From contig NZ_JACBYS010000001.1 in assembly GCF_013408245.1 (NCBI RefSeq), positions 2,108,001 to 2,172,000 on the forward strand: a stretch of DNA of 64,000 nucleotides. The letters run 5' to 3'. The notes below the pieces were generated by a model. The model saw only the letters and a list, made by a program, of their open reading frames with translations, was not told where the DNA came from and did no database searches. Source of the stretch: Duganella sp. 1224. Its GTDB lineage: Bacteria; Pseudomonadota; Gammaproteobacteria; Burkholderiales; Burkholderiaceae_D. Position numbers and translations under genes: made by a program. Numbering within the stretch: position 1 is the first letter of the stretch; every line of letters begins with the position of its first letter. Of the stretch, positions 27,138 through 37,094 are shown one piece after another.

Positions 27138-30100
27138 ACGCCTGGTCACCCTGTGCTTCCAGCGGCGCGGCATCGTCACGCTGATCTTCCTGCTGGTGGC
27201 GCTGTACGGCGGCTACTGCTGGACGCAGCTGCCGCTGGAAGCCTACCCCGACATCGCCGACGTCACCTCGCAGGTGGTGACCCAGGTCAACGGCCTGGCC
27301 GCCGAGGAAGTCGAACAGCAGATCACCATCCCGCTCGAACGCGAGATCATGGGCACGCCCGGCATGCACGTGATGCGCTCCAAGTCCACCTTCGGCCTGT
27401 CGCTGATCACCGTGGTGTTCGAGGACGGCGCCGAAGATTACTGGTCGCGCCAGCGGCTGCAGGAACGCATCGCCGGCGTCGCGCTGCCGTACGGCGCGCA
27501 GCCATCGCTGGACGCCCTGACCTCGCCGATCGGCGAAATCTACCGCTACACGCTGGAATCGAAGACGCGCGACCTGCGCGCGCTGTCCGAGCTGCAGCGC
27601 TGGGTGGTGATCCCGCGCCTGAAGCAGGCGGCCGGCGTGGTCGATGTCGGCAACTTCGGCGGCCTGACCACGCAGTTCCTGCTCGAGTTCGACCCGGCCA
27701 AGCTGTCCAAGTACCAGCTGTCGCTGGCGCAGATCACGCAAGCCATCGCCGCCAACAACGCCAACGCCGGCGGCAGCGTGCTGACGCGCGGCGAGCAGGG
27801 CCTGGTGGTGCGCGGCGTCGGCCTGATCCACAGCCTGGACGACCTCGGCAACGTGGTGGTGGCGCAGAAGGACGGCGTGCCGGTGCTGGTCAAGGACCTC
27901 GGCAACGTCACCCTCGGCCACCAGGAACGCCACGGCGTGCTGGGCAAGGACCACCTCTCCGACACCGTGTCCGGCATCGTGCTGCTGCTGAAGAACGAGA
28001 ACCCGTCGCGCGTGATCGCCAACGTCCACGCGGCGGTGGATGAGCTGAACCAGCACCTGCTGCCGAAAGACGTCAAGGTCGTGCCCTATATGGACCGCAG
28101 CACGCTGGTCGACGCCACCGTGCACACGGTCGGCAAGACGCTGATCGAAGGCGTGGTGCTGGTGACGCTGGTGATGGTGCTGTTCCTCGGCAGCCCGCGC
28201 GCGGCGCTGATCGCGGCGTCGGCGATCCCGGTGTCGCTGATGGCGGCCTTCATCCTGATGCACCACTTCAAAATCCCGGCCAACCTGCTGTCGCTGGGCG
28301 CGATCGACTTCGGCATCATCGTCGACGGCGCCATCTTCGTGCTGGAAGCGATTTTGCGCCGGCGCGAGGAGCAGCCCGCGGGCCCGCTGGCCGGCGCCGA
28401 CGCGCTGCGCGCCACGCTGCAGGTGATGCGGCCGACCTGCTTTGGCATGCTGGTCATCATGATCGCCTACCTGCCGCTGTTCGCCTTCCAGCGCATCGAA
28501 TACAAGCTGTTCTCGCCGATGGCCTTCGCGGTCGGCTTCGCGCTGCTGGGCGCCCTGCTGATGACCCTCATGCTGATTCCCGGCCTGGCCTACTGGGCGT
28601 TCCGCCAGCCGCGCAAAATCTTCCACAACCCGGTGCTGGGCTGGCTGATGCCGCGCTACGAGGCGCTGCTGCAACGGCTGGTGGGCCAATCGACGCTGGT
28701 GCTGGCGATCGCCGGCGCCACGCTGGCGGCAGTGATCGTGGTGGGCGGCAGCATCGGCCGCGACTTCCTGCCGTCGCTGGACGAAGGCTCGATCTGGCTG
28801 CAGGTCACGCTGCCGCCGGGGATCTCGCTGCCGAAGGCCACGCAGATGGCCGACGCGCTGCGCGCCGCCACGCTGCAGGAGCCGCAGGTGACGCACGTGG
28901 TCACGCAACTGGGCCGCAACGACGAGGGCACCGACCCGTTCACGCCGTCGCACATCGAATGCGCGGTCACCTTGCAGCCGTACGACCAGTGGCCGTCCGG
29001 CATGCGCAAGCAAGACCTGATCGACAAGCTGGCGGCGCGCTACAAGCAGCTGCCGCGCACCGACGTCGGCTTCTCGCAGCCGATGATCGACGGCGTGCTG
29101 GACAAGCTGGCCGGCGCCCACAGCGACCTGGTGGTCAAGGTCTACGGCGACGACTTCCACGCCACGCGCAAGCTGGCCAGCGCGGTCGAACACCTGCTGC
29201 GCAGCGTGCCCGGCGCGGCCGACGTCATCATCGACCAGGAACCGCCGCTGCCGCAGGTGCGCATCGACGTCGACCGCGCGGCCGCCGCCCGCCTCGGCAT
29301 CAACGTGGCCGACATCATGGCGCTGATCCAGACCGGCATCGGCGGCAGCCCGGTGACGCAGGTGTACGTGGACGACCGCAGCTACGACGTCGCCGCCCGC
29401 TTCAGCGGCCCGACGCGCAACGACCCGCAGGCCATCGGCGACCTGGTGCTGAACGCCGCCAACGGCGCCCACGTGGCGCTGGCGCAGGTGGCGCACATCC
29501 GCCTGGCCGAGGGCGAAACCACCATCACGCGCGAGATGAACCGGCGCCACCTGACGGTGCGCACCAACCTGCGCGGGCGCGACTTGTCGTCCTTCCTGGC
29601 CGAGGCGCAGCGCCGCATCCAGCAGGAGATCCCGTACGACCACGCGCGCTACCAGATCACCTGGGGCGGCCAGTTCGAGAACCAGCAGCGCGCGCAGGCA
29701 CGGCTGGCGGTGATCGTGCCGGCGGTGCTGGCGCTGATGCTGGTGATGCTGTTCGCGGAGTTCGGCAACCTGCGCCAGCCGGGGCTGATTTTGCTGGCGG
29801 TGCCGCTGTCGCTGCTGGGCGGCCTGGTGGCCTTGCAGCTGCGCGGCATGACGCTCAACGTGTCGTCGGCGGTCGGCTTCATCGCGCTGTTCGGCGTGTC
29901 GGTGCTGAACGCGGTGGTGATGCTGGCCAATCTGAACCGCTGGCGCACGCTGCTGCCGGACGACCTGCGCACGGCCGTCATCCACGGCGCCCGCGAGCGC
30001 GTGCGGCCGGTGCTGACCACCGCCACCGTCGCCGCGCTGGGCCTGGTGCCGGCGGCGCTGGCGCACGGCCTCGGCTCGGACGTGCAACGCCCGCTGGCCA

Positions 30101-30267
30101 CCGTGGTGGTCGGCGGCCTGATCACCGCCACCGTGCTGACGCTGGTGCTGCTGCCGGCGCTGTACTACCTGATCGAAGCGCGCGTCGCCCGCCGCCCCGC
30201 CGCAGCCGACGATGCCAGCACCGTCGACGCCGGCCCGCGCGCCGCGCCGGAAGGAGAGCAACCATGA
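27130..30267 (+). CDS. Heavy-metal efflux RND transporter (CusA/CzcA type)
   Basis: The 1045-residue protein is a full-length RND pump with 12 membrane helices and two large periplasmic loops. The helix-4 signature IDFGIIVDGAIFVLEA carries the two Asp and one Glu typical of the heavy-metal (HME) RND subfamily, which uses them for proton relay. The start LVTLCFQRRGIVTLIFLLV and the segment GRDFLPSLDEGSIWLQVTLP are also typical. The exported metal is not decided by what I can see. It overlaps the adaptor by 8 bp and the outer-membrane gene by 4 bp. Confidence 0.92.
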   Translation: MIERLVTLCFQRRGIVTLIFLLVALYGGYCWTQLPLEAYPDIADVTSQVVTQVNGLAAEEVEQQITIPLEREIMGTPGMHVMRSKSTFGLSLITVVFEDGAEDYWSRQRLQERIAGVALPYGAQPSLDALTSPIGEIYRYTLESKTRDLRALSELQRWVVIPRLKQAAGVVDVGNFGGLTTQFLLEFDPAKLSKYQLSLAQITQAIAANNANAGGSVLTRGEQGLVVRGVGLIHSLDDLGNVVVAQKDGVPVLVKDLGNVTLGHQERHGVLGKDHLSDTVSGIVLLLKNENPSRVIANVHAAVDELNQHLLPKDVKVVPYMDRSTLVDATVHTVGKTLIEGVVLVTLVMVLFLGSPRAALIAASAIPVSLMAAFILMHHFKIPANLLSLGAIDFGIIVDGAIFVLEAILRRREEQPAGPLAGADALRATLQVMRPTCFGMLVIMIAYLPLFAFQRIEYKLFSPMAFAVGFALLGALLMTLMLIPGLAYWAFRQPRKIFHNPVLGWLMPRYEALLQRLVGQSTLVLAIAGATLAAVIVVGGSIGRDFLPSLDEGSIWLQVTLPPGISLPKATQMADALRAATLQEPQVTHVVTQLGRNDEGTDPFTPSHIECAVTLQPYDQWPSGMRKQDLIDKLAARYKQLPRTDVGFSQPMIDGVLDKLAGAHSDLVVKVYGDDFHATRKLASAVEHLLRSVPGAADVIIDQEPPLPQVRIDVDRAAAARLGINVADIMALIQTGIGGSPVTQVYVDDRSYDVAARFSGPTRNDPQAIGDLVLNAANGAHVALAQVAHIRLAEGETTITREMNRRHLTVRTNLRGRDLSSFLAEAQRRIQQEIPYDHARYQITWGGQFENQQRAQARLAVIVPAVLALMLVMLFAEFGNLRQPGLILLAVPLSLLGGLVALQLRGMTLNVSSAVGFIALFGVSVLNAVVMLANLNRWRTLLPDDLRTAVIHGARERVRPVLTTATVAALGLVPAALAHGLGSDVQRPLATVVVGGLITATVLTLVLLPALYYLIEARVARRPAAADDASTVDAGPRAAPEGEQP

Positions 30268-31925
30268 TGAAAAGCCTGAGCATGCAACTGAGCGCCACCT
30301 TCGCCAGTGCCACGCTGGCCGCGTTGACCGCGCTGACCGCCACCGTCCGGCAGCGCGCGCGGCGTGGCGCTGTGGCGGCGCGGTCGGTCCACGCGGTGGT
30401 CGCGCGCGGCCATCTCCTCGTCCGGCTGGTGGCGCTGGCGGCGCCGTTCGCCAACGCGCCCGCCGCGCCCGTGCTGGCGGTGGCGCTGCGCCTGCTGATC
30501 GCCGTGCTGGTCACCGGCTGCGCGGCCGGCCCGGACTTCGTGCGCCCGGCCGCGCCGCCCGTCACCAGCTACACCGAGCCGGCGCAACCGGCCGACACCG
30601 CGGCCGCGATCGCCCCCAGCGCCCCGATCGCCGCCGGCGCGGCCCAGCACTACGTCGAAGGCCAGGCGGTGTCGGCGCAATGGTGGACCGTGTTCGGCTC
30701 CGAGGCGCTGAACCAGCTGGTGGCCGCCGCCCTGCAAGCCAATCCCGACCTGCAAGCCGCCGACGCCGCCCTGCGCGCCGCCAGCGAAACCGCCGCCGCC
30801 CAGCGCGGCGCCTGGTGGCCGACGGCCGACCTGCACCTGCAACCGACGCGCCAGCAGGTGGCCGGCACGCTGTCCAGCCCCACCGCCGGCGGCACCAACC
30901 TGTACACGCTGCACACCGCGCAACTGAGCATCGGCTACGCGCCCGACCTCTTCGGCGCCACCCGGCGCCAGGTGGAAGCGGCCGACGCCCAGACCGACCT
31001 GGCCCGCTACCAGCGCGCCGCCGCCCGCCTGACGCTGACCACCAGCGTGGTCAACGCCGCCATCGGCGAAGCGGCGCTGCGCGCCCAGCTGGACGCCACC
31101 GAGCAACTGGCGGCGCTGGCGCGCCAGCAACTGGACGCCGTCCGCAAGCAGCAGCAAGCCGGCCAGCTCGGCGCCGCCGACGTCGCCGCGCAGGAAGCCG
31201 CGCTGGCGCAGGCCGACGCCGCCCTGCCGCCGCTGCGCAAGCAACTGGCGCAGCAGCGCGACCTGCTGGCCGTGCTGGCCGGCCGCTACCCGAGCGAAGG
31301 CCTGGCGCAGCGCTTCCGCTTCGAGCAACTGACGCTGGCCACCGCGCTGCCACTGAGCCTGCCCGCGCAACTGGTCGAACAGCGGCCCGACATCCTCGCC
31401 GCCGAAGCCCAGCTGCACGCCGCCGCGGCGCAAGTCGGCATCGCCAGCGCCGCGCGGCTGCCCAACATCACGCTGACCGGCACGCTGGGCAGCTCGGCGC
31501 TGACGGCCGGCACGCTGTTCCAATCCGGCGCCGGCTTCTGGAGCATCGGCGCCGACCTGGCGCAGCCGCTGTTCCGTGGCGGCACGCTGCTGCACCAGCA
31601 GCGCGCGGCCGAGGCCAGCTACGACCAGGCCGCCGCGCAATACCGCGGCGTGGTGCTGACCGCGTTCCAGAACGTCGCCGACACGCTGCACGCGATCGAC
31701 GCCGACGCCGAGGCGCTGCGCGCGGCCGCCGCCGCCGAGCAGGCCGCGCGCCGGAGCTGGGCCATCGCCCGGCGCCAGTGGCAGCTTGGCCAGACCGGGT
31801 ATCCGCCGGTGCTGCAGGCCGGACAGGCGCTGCAGCAGGCCAGCATCGCGCTGATCCAGGCGCAGGCCAGCCGGTATGCGGATACGGTCGCGCTGTACCA
31901 GGCGCTGGGCGGCGGCTGGCGCTGA
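30264..31925 (+). CDS. RND outer-membrane factor lipoprotein (NodT/TolC-like)
   Basis: As called from the ATG at 30264 the product is 553 residues, with the usual two outer-membrane-efflux repeats: QWWTVFGSEALNQLVAAALQ at the start and NITLTGTLGSS, FWSIGADLAQPLFRGG later. The start overlaps the pump stop by 4 bp (ATGA) and has AAGGAG before it. The lipobox LVTGC is about 83 residues in, after an unusual Ala/Arg-rich extension. A GTG at 30471 would give a normal-length lipoprotein signal. The OM channel completes the tripartite pump. Confidence 0.88.
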   Translation: MMKSLSMQLSATFASATLAALTALTATVRQRARRGAVAARSVHAVVARGHLLVRLVALAAPFANAPAAPVLAVALRLLIAVLVTGCAAGPDFVRPAAPPVTSYTEPAQPADTAAAIAPSAPIAAGAAQHYVEGQAVSAQWWTVFGSEALNQLVAAALQANPDLQAADAALRAASETAAAQRGAWWPTADLHLQPTRQQVAGTLSSPTAGGTNLYTLHTAQLSIGYAPDLFGATRRQVEAADAQTDLARYQRAAARLTLTTSVVNAAIGEAALRAQLDATEQLAALARQQLDAVRKQQQAGQLGAADVAAQEAALAQADAALPPLRKQLAQQRDLLAVLAGRYPSEGLAQRFRFEQLTLATALPLSLPAQLVEQRPDILAAEAQLHAAAAQVGIASAARLPNITLTGTLGSSALTAGTLFQSGAGFWSIGADLAQPLFRGGTLLHQQRAAEASYDQAAAQYRGVVLTAFQNVADTLHAIDADAEALRAAAAAEQAARRSWAIARRQWQLGQTGYPPVLQAGQALQQASIALIQAQASRYADTVALYQALGGGWR

Positions 31926-31974
31926 CGGCACCCGCGCAACCCGCACACCGCAGCGCCAGGGACTCGGCGTCCCC

Positions 31975-32010
31975 GTCTGAGCCCATGGGGTCAGACCCTT
32001 TCGTTCGGGG
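31975..32010. repeat. Palindromic repeat (REP-like) copy 3, overlapping the UvrA-like stop codon
   Basis: One arm GGGGTCAGACCC at 31987-31998 is followed by TTTCGTTCGGGG, the reverse complement of the tag next to copy 1 (CCAAACGAAA). The other arm (GTCTGAGCCC, 31975-31984) is imperfect. On the minus strand the arm provides the last codons and the TGA stop of the UvrA-like gene. Confidence 0.7.
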
Positions 32011-34531
32011 TGCTGCTGACGCGCTGAGCGGCGCGCAGGTAGGGCGCGGTGCGGCTGGCTTTGACCCCGGCCACTTCCGCCGGCTTGCCGGCGGCAACGA
32101 TGCGCCCGCCCTCCTCGCCGGCGCCCGGGCCGACGTCGATCAGCCAGTCGCTGTCCAGCAGCACCTGCACATTGTGCTCGACCACGATCACCGTATTGCC
32201 CGCCTCCACCAGCCCGTGCAACTGCCGCAGCAGCAAATCGATGTCGGCCGGATGTAGTCCGGTGGTCGGCTCGTCCAGCACGTACAGCGTGTCGCCCCGG
32301 CTGGCGCGCTGCAACTCGGTCGCCAGCTTGATGCGCTGCGCCTCGCCGCCGGACAACTCGGTCGCCGGCTGCCCCAGCCGCAGATAGCCCAGCCCCACCG
32401 CCCGCAGCACCTCCAGCGCATGGCGCAGCGGCGGCACGTCCTCGAAGAAAGCCCACGCCGCGTCCACCGTCATCGCCAGCACCTCGGCGATATTGCGCTC
32501 GCGGTAGCGCACCGCCAGCGTCTGCGGGTTGTAGCGCGCGCCGTCGCACGCGGGACATGGCGCGTACACGCTCGGCAAAAACAGCAGCTCCACCATCACA
32601 AAGCCCTCGCCCGCGCAGTGCGGACAGCGGCCCTTGGCCACATTGAACGAAAAGCGCCCGGCGTCGTAATGCCGCGCCCTGGCCGCGCGGGTGCCGGCAA
32701 ACAGCTTGCGCACGTGGTCGAACAGCCCGGTGTAAGTCGCCAGGTTGGAGCGCGGCGTGCGCCCGATCGGCTTCTGGTCGACCTGCACCAGCCGCCGCAG
32801 CGACGCCATGCCGCCGGCGATGTGGCCGTGCAGCTCGCCGCTGTCGGCGCTGTCCAGCAACGCCTCGCCGCTGTCGGCCGGTTCGTCGTCCACCGGCTGC
32901 CCCAGTTGCGCGCGCACCAACTGGATCAGCGCCTGGCTCACCAGGCTGGACTTGCCGGAGCCGGACACGCCGCTGACGCTGGTCAGCACGCCGAGCGGCA
33001 AGTCGGCGTCCACGCCGCGCAGATTGTTGCGCACCACGCCGCGCAATTGCAGCCAGCCGGTTGGCGCCCGCGGCGCGCGCGCGGCGGGCGGCCGCCCGGC
33101 AAACAGATACTGCGCCGTGCGCGATTCGGCCACCGCCCGCAGGCCGGCCGGCTTGCCGCTGTAAAGCACGCGCCCGCCATGCTGGCCCGCCTGCGGCCCG
33201 ACATCAACAATCCAGTCCGCGTGCCGTATCACATCCAGCGCATGCTCGACCACGAACAACGAATTGCCGGCCGCCTTCAGCCGGTCCAGCGCGCGCAGCA
33301 GCGCCTCGGTGTCGGCCGGATGCAGGCCGGCCGACGGCTCGTCCAGCACATACACCACGCCGAACAGGCTGGAACGCACCTGCGTGGCCAGCCGCAGGCG
33401 CTGCAGCTCGCCCGGCGACAGCGTCGGCGTGCCGCGCTCCAGGTGCAGATAGCCGAGGCCCAGGTCCAGCATCACCTCCAGCCGCGCCAGCAAATCGGCG
33501 GCGATGCGCTGCGTGACCACCGCCTTTTCCGCCGTCTGCTTCGCCTTGCGGCCCGGCGCCTGGCCGGCCGCGTACGGCGCCAGCAACTGCGCCAGCTGGC
33601 GCAGCGACAACCGGCTGATCTCGGTGATGTCATGCCCGGCAAAGGTCACCGCCAGCGCCTCCTGGCGCAGCCGCTTGCCCGCGCAGGTCGGGCAGGCCAT
33701 GCTGACCAGGTAGCGCGCCACGCGCTTTTTCATCAGCGCGCTCTCGGTGCCGGCGAAGGTCTGCAGCACGTACTTGCGCGCGCCGGTGAACGTGCCCTGG
33801 TAGCTCGGCGTCTCCTTGCGCTTGAGCGCGCGCCGCGTCTCGGCCGGCGTCAGGCCGGCGTACACCGGCACGGTCGGCTGCTCGTCGGTGAACAGGATCC
33901 AGTCGCGGGTTTTCTTCGGCAGGTCGCGCCACGGCACGTCGACGTCATGCCCCAGCGTGACCAGGATGTCGCGCAGGTTCTGCCCATGCCACGCGGTCGG
34001 CCACGCCGCCACCGCGCGCTCGCGGATGGTCAGGCTGTCGTCCGGCACCATCGATTGTTCGGTGGCCTCGTACACGCGGCCCAGGCCATGGCACTGCGGA
34101 CAGGCGCCCTGCGGCGTGTTGGGCGAGAACGACTCCGCGTACAGCAGCTCCTGCCCGGCCGGATAGTCGCCGGCCCGCGAGTACAGCATGCGCAGCGAAT
34201 TCGACAAGGTGCTGACGCTGCCCACCGACGAGCGCGTGGTCGGCGTGCCGCGCTGCTGCTGCAGCGCCACCGCCGGCGGCAGGCCGTCGATGGCGTCGAC
34301 CTCCGGCACCGGCATCTGGTGGAACAGGCGGCGCGCGTACGGCGACACCGACTCCAGGTAGCGCCGCTGCGCCTCGGCGTACAGCGTGCCGAACGCCAGC
34401 GACGACTTGCCCGAGCCGGACACCCCGGTGAACACCACCAGCGCGTTGCGCGGAATGTCGACGTCGACGTTCTGCAGATTGTGTTCCCGCGCGCCGCGCA
34501 CGCGCACATAGCCGTCGGTATCGGGGGGCAT
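31991..34531 (-). CDS. UvrA-like excinuclease ATPase (short, UvrA2 type)
   Basis: The 846-residue protein has the two ABC ATPase modules of UvrA. Walker A motifs are GVSGSGKSS in both halves, and signatures are [14 protein letters not shown] (non-canonical LSPGE) and [14 protein letters not shown]. CxxC zinc pairs are visible as [20 protein letters not shown] and CPACDG. At about 850 residues it is some 100 shorter than canonical UvrA, consistent with the UvrA2/DrrC-like group that lacks part of the UvrB-binding region and is linked to drug or damage resistance. The start at 34531 is chosen because upstream codons have no family match. Confidence 0.87.
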   Translation of the reverse strand: MPPDTDGYVRVRGAREHNLQNVDVDIPRNALVVFTGVSGSGKSSLAFGTLYAEAQRRYLESVSPYARRLFHQMPVPEVDAIDGLPPAVALQQQRGTPTTRSSVGSVSTLSNSLRMLYSRAGDYPAGQELLYAESFSPNTPQGACPQCHGLGRVYEATEQSMVPDDSLTIRERAVAAWPTAWHGQNLRDILVTLGHDVDVPWRDLPKKTRDWILFTDEQPTVPVYAGLTPAETRRALKRKETPSYQGTFTGARKYVLQTFAGTESALMKKRVARYLVSMACPTCAGKRLRQEALAVTFAGHDITEISRLSLRQLAQLLAPYAAGQAPGRKAKQTAEKAVVTQRIAADLLARLEVMLDLGLGYLHLERGTPTLSPGELQRLRLATQVRSSLFGVVYVLDEPSAGLHPADTEALLRALDRLKAAGNSLFVVEHALDVIRHADWIVDVGPQAGQHGGRVLYSGKPAGLRAVAESRTAQYLFAGRPPAARAPRAPTGWLQLRGVVRNNLRGVDADLPLGVLTSVSGVSGSGKSSLVSQALIQLVRAQLGQPVDDEPADSGEALLDSADSGELHGHIAGGMASLRRLVQVDQKPIGRTPRSNLATYTGLFDHVRKLFAGTRAARARHYDAGRFSFNVAKGRCPHCAGEGFVMVELLFLPSVYAPCPACDGARYNPQTLAVRYRERNIAEVLAMTVDAAWAFFEDVPPLRHALEVLRAVGLGYLRLGQPATELSGGEAQRIKLATELQRASRGDTLYVLDEPTTGLHPADIDLLLRQLHGLVEAGNTVIVVEHNVQVLLDSDWLIDVGPGAGEEGGRIVAAGKPAEVAGVKASRTAPYLRAAQRVSSTPNERV

Positions 34532-34731
34532 GGTGGTTCCGGTTCCATCTGAAGGCGATAGCAACAGCATAGCCGATGTCCGGCGCCGGACTATGTACGC
34601 GGCCGCACCCACGCTTTTGCGCGCACGAGACAGTAGAACTACTGGCGCCGCGCCGGCGCCCGTGTTTGCCCTTACCATCACACTCCCGCGCTGGTCCGGC
34701 GCGCATAAAACCGATGACAGGAGACTTTAAT

Positions 34732-36216
34732 ATGGCTACTTTCACCCGGCATGTTCTGCTTGTGACACTGATGGCCGCCGGCATGGCCGGCGCGGCGCCG
34801 GTGCCGCTGCCCGCGTACAACGTCGATCCGGCGCAAACTTCGGTCTCCGGCCTGTCGTCCGGCGGCTTCATGGCAGCGCAACTGCACGTGGCCTACTCGG
34901 CCACCTTCAAGGCCGGCGCCGGCATCGTCGCCGGCGGGCCGTTCTACTGCGCCCAGGGCGCCCTGCTGACCGCCACCGGTCCGTGCATGGCCGCCAGCAG
35001 CGCCAGCAAGCCGGCCACCAGCACGCTGATCAGCACCACCGACAACTGGGCCAACCAGGGCGCCATCGACGCCACCAGCAACCTGGCCGGCGCGCGCGTC
35101 TACCTGTACTCCGGCAGCATCGACAGCACCGTCAAGCAGCTGGTGATGAACGAGGCCAACAGCTATTACCAGCACTACATCAACAGCGCCAACATCTTCT
35201 ACAAGAACAACCTGGCATCCGAGCACGCCATGGTGACCGACGACTATGGCAACGGCTGCAGCGTCAAGGCCAGCCCCTACATCAACAACTGCAACTTCGA
35301 CCTGGCCGGCGAGATTCTCAAGTGGATCTACGGCCCGCTGAACGCGCGCAACACCGGCACGCTGGGCGGCAGCTTCGTCGAGTTCAACCAGGCCGAATTC
35401 ATCGCCAATCCGTCCAGCCACGGCATGGCGTCCAGTGGCTGGGCCTACGTGCCGGCCAGCTGCGGCGCCGGCCAGCAGTGCAGAATCCACGTGGTGCTGC
35501 ACGGCTGCCAGCAGGACCCGACCAAGATCCAGGACAAGTACTACCGCAACACCGGCTACAACCGCTGGGCCGATACCAACAACATCATCCTGTTGTACCC
35601 GCAGACCGCGCCCAGCAGCAGCGGCAATCCGAACGGCTGCTGGGACTGGTGGGGCTACGATGACGCCAACTACGCGAAGAAAAGCGGCCGGCAGATGGCG
35701 GCCATCAAGGGCATGGTGGACCGCGCGGCCAGCGGCGGCACGGGCGGCGGTGGCGGTGGCGGCGGCGCGCTGCCGGCGCCGTCGGGCCTGCAGGTGGCCG
35801 GCGTGACCACGTCCACCGTGACGCTGGCGTGGAACGGCGTCAGCGGCGCGGCCGGCTACGACGTCTATCGCGGCGGCACCAAGGTCAACGGCGCGCCGGT
35901 CGGCGCCACCACCTATACCGACAGCGGCCTGGCGGCCGGCACCGCCTACAGCTACGCCATCCGCGCGCTGGACGCCAACGGCGCCGCCGGTGCGGCCTCG
36001 GCCAGCGTGACCGCCACCACCGCGTCATCCGGCTACGTCTGCACCACCAGCATCGCCAGCAACTATGCGCACGTCACGGCCGGCCGCGCGGTCTACAGCG
36101 GCGGCTACGCGCTGGCCAAGGGCTCCAACCAGAACATGGGGCTGTACAACGTGTTCATCACCACCACGCTGGCGCAGACCAGCGCCGGCTACTACGTCAT
36201 CGGCAACTGCCCGTGA
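34732..36216 (+). CDS. phaZ: Extracellular poly(3-hydroxybutyrate) depolymerase
   Basis: The 494-residue precursor has a signal peptide ending near MAGA. The type II catalytic domain has the lipase box GLSSG with Ser42 very close to the N-terminus, as in type-2 PHB depolymerases. An oxyanion-type VVLHGCQQD follows, and WDWWGYDD. A Gly-rich linker (about residues 335-350) leads to a fibronectin type III domain (LPAPSGLQVAGVTTSTVTLA) and a C-terminal region of about 60 residues, the likely polymer-binding domain. It degrades PHB outside the cell. AGGAGA lies 8 bases before the ATG. The 3' end overlaps the peptidase by 25 bp. Confidence 0.92.
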   Translation: MATFTRHVLLVTLMAAGMAGAAPVPLPAYNVDPAQTSVSGLSSGGFMAAQLHVAYSATFKAGAGIVAGGPFYCAQGALLTATGPCMAASSASKPATSTLISTTDNWANQGAIDATSNLAGARVYLYSGSIDSTVKQLVMNEANSYYQHYINSANIFYKNNLASEHAMVTDDYGNGCSVKASPYINNCNFDLAGEILKWIYGPLNARNTGTLGGSFVEFNQAEFIANPSSHGMASSGWAYVPASCGAGQQCRIHVVLHGCQQDPTKIQDKYYRNTGYNRWADTNNIILLYPQTAPSSSGNPNGCWDWWGYDDANYAKKSGRQMAAIKGMVDRAASGGTGGGGGGGGALPAPSGLQVAGVTTSTVTLAWNGVSGAAGYDVYRGGTKVNGAPVGATTYTDSGLAAGTAYSYAIRALDANGAAGAASASVTATTASSGYVCTTSIASNYAHVTAGRAVYSGGYALAKGSNQNMGLYNVFITTTLAQTSAGYYVIGNCP

Positions 36217-37094
36217 TGGGCGAACGGCGTGCTGGCGTTGGCGTGCCAGCCGCATTGCGTCTTGCTGACGGCGATCAGCCCGGTGTGGGCGCCGGGCGGC
36301 ACCAGGCCAATGCCCTGGCGCAGCGCGGCATGCAAGTCCATGCCGGCTGCGATCCAGTGATAGACCGTGATGGCCAGCATGGTGCGGATGATGTACTCGC
36401 CGATGCCGGTGGCCGCCACCGCGCCCGCCGGCCCGGCGTAAAAGCCGCAGCCGACCAGCGGCGTGTCACCCACGCGGCCCAGCAACGACGGCGCCGAGCC
36501 GCCGGTGGAGCCCGCCACGGCGAAGTGGCCGTGGGCGTCGCGCACCACGGCGCCGACAGTGTCGCAGCCATGGCTGCCGAAGGTGGGCGCGCCGGCGTAG
36601 TTCCAGTAGCGGGCAAATTCCTGGTTGTCGACGCCGGCCATCGGCTGCTCGCCGGTCGCCATCTTCGCCAGCAGCGCCGCGTGTTGTGCGCGCTGGTGGT
36701 CGGTGATGACGTCATACGGGCCGTGGCCCATCATGCGGGCGAAGCGCTGCGCGCCCTCGCCTGCCAGCAGGTAGTGCGGCGTGCGCGCCACGTCGCGCGC
36801 CACCAGGATCGGATTTTTCACCGAGCGCAGCGCCGCCACGGCGGCCAGCGTGCCGTGCGTGTCCATCAGCGCGGCGTCCATTTCCACCGTCTGGCCGTCC
36901 AGGCCCAGCGCCGCGCCGGTGCCGGCGTTGAAGCGGCCATCGTCCTCCAGCGCCAGCACGGCGGCGATGGCCGCGTCCAGCGCGCCGCCGCCGTCCGCCA
37001 GGCGGCGCGCGCCGGCGTCGGCGGCGGCCTGGCAGCCGTCACGCAACGCGGCGCCGGCGCCAGCGCCGCCATGCACCACCAGCGCCGCCGTCAT
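36192..37094 (-). CDS. Isoaspartyl peptidase/L-asparaginase (plant-type, Ntn hydrolase)
   Basis: The 300-residue protein is an Ntn hydrolase precursor. The self-cleavage site is GCDTVGAVV with the catalytic Thr179, preceded by a linker as usual. The N-terminal VVHGGAGAG and RFNAGTGAALGLDG, and the C-terminal STGGSAPSLLGRVGDTPL, are family motifs. These enzymes cleave beta-aspartyl dipeptides, including beta-Asp-Arg released from cyanophycin. The ATG overlaps the stop of the CphA-domain gene upstream by 4 bp (ATGA), implying coupled translation and a cyanophycin-related role. Confidence 0.9.
   Translation of the reverse strand: MTAALVVHGGAGAGAALRDGCQAAADAGARRLADGGGALDAAIAAVLALEDDGRFNAGTGAALGLDGQTVEMDAALMDTHGTLAAVAALRSVKNPILVARDVARTPHYLLAGEGAQRFARMMGHGPYDVITDHQRAQHAALLAKMATGEQPMAGVDNQEFARYWNYAGAPTFGSHGCDTVGAVVRDAHGHFAVAGSTGGSAPSLLGRVGDTPLVGCGFYAGPAGAVAATGIGEYIIRTMLAITVYHWIAAGMDLHAALRQGIGLVPPGAHTGLIAVSKTQCGWHANASTPFAHHGQLPMT

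Noticed and set aside
27127..30261. A 1044-codon open frame antisense to the RND pump
   Set aside because: It is a shadow frame rich in Arg, Gln and His; the sense strand encodes a complete RND transporter.
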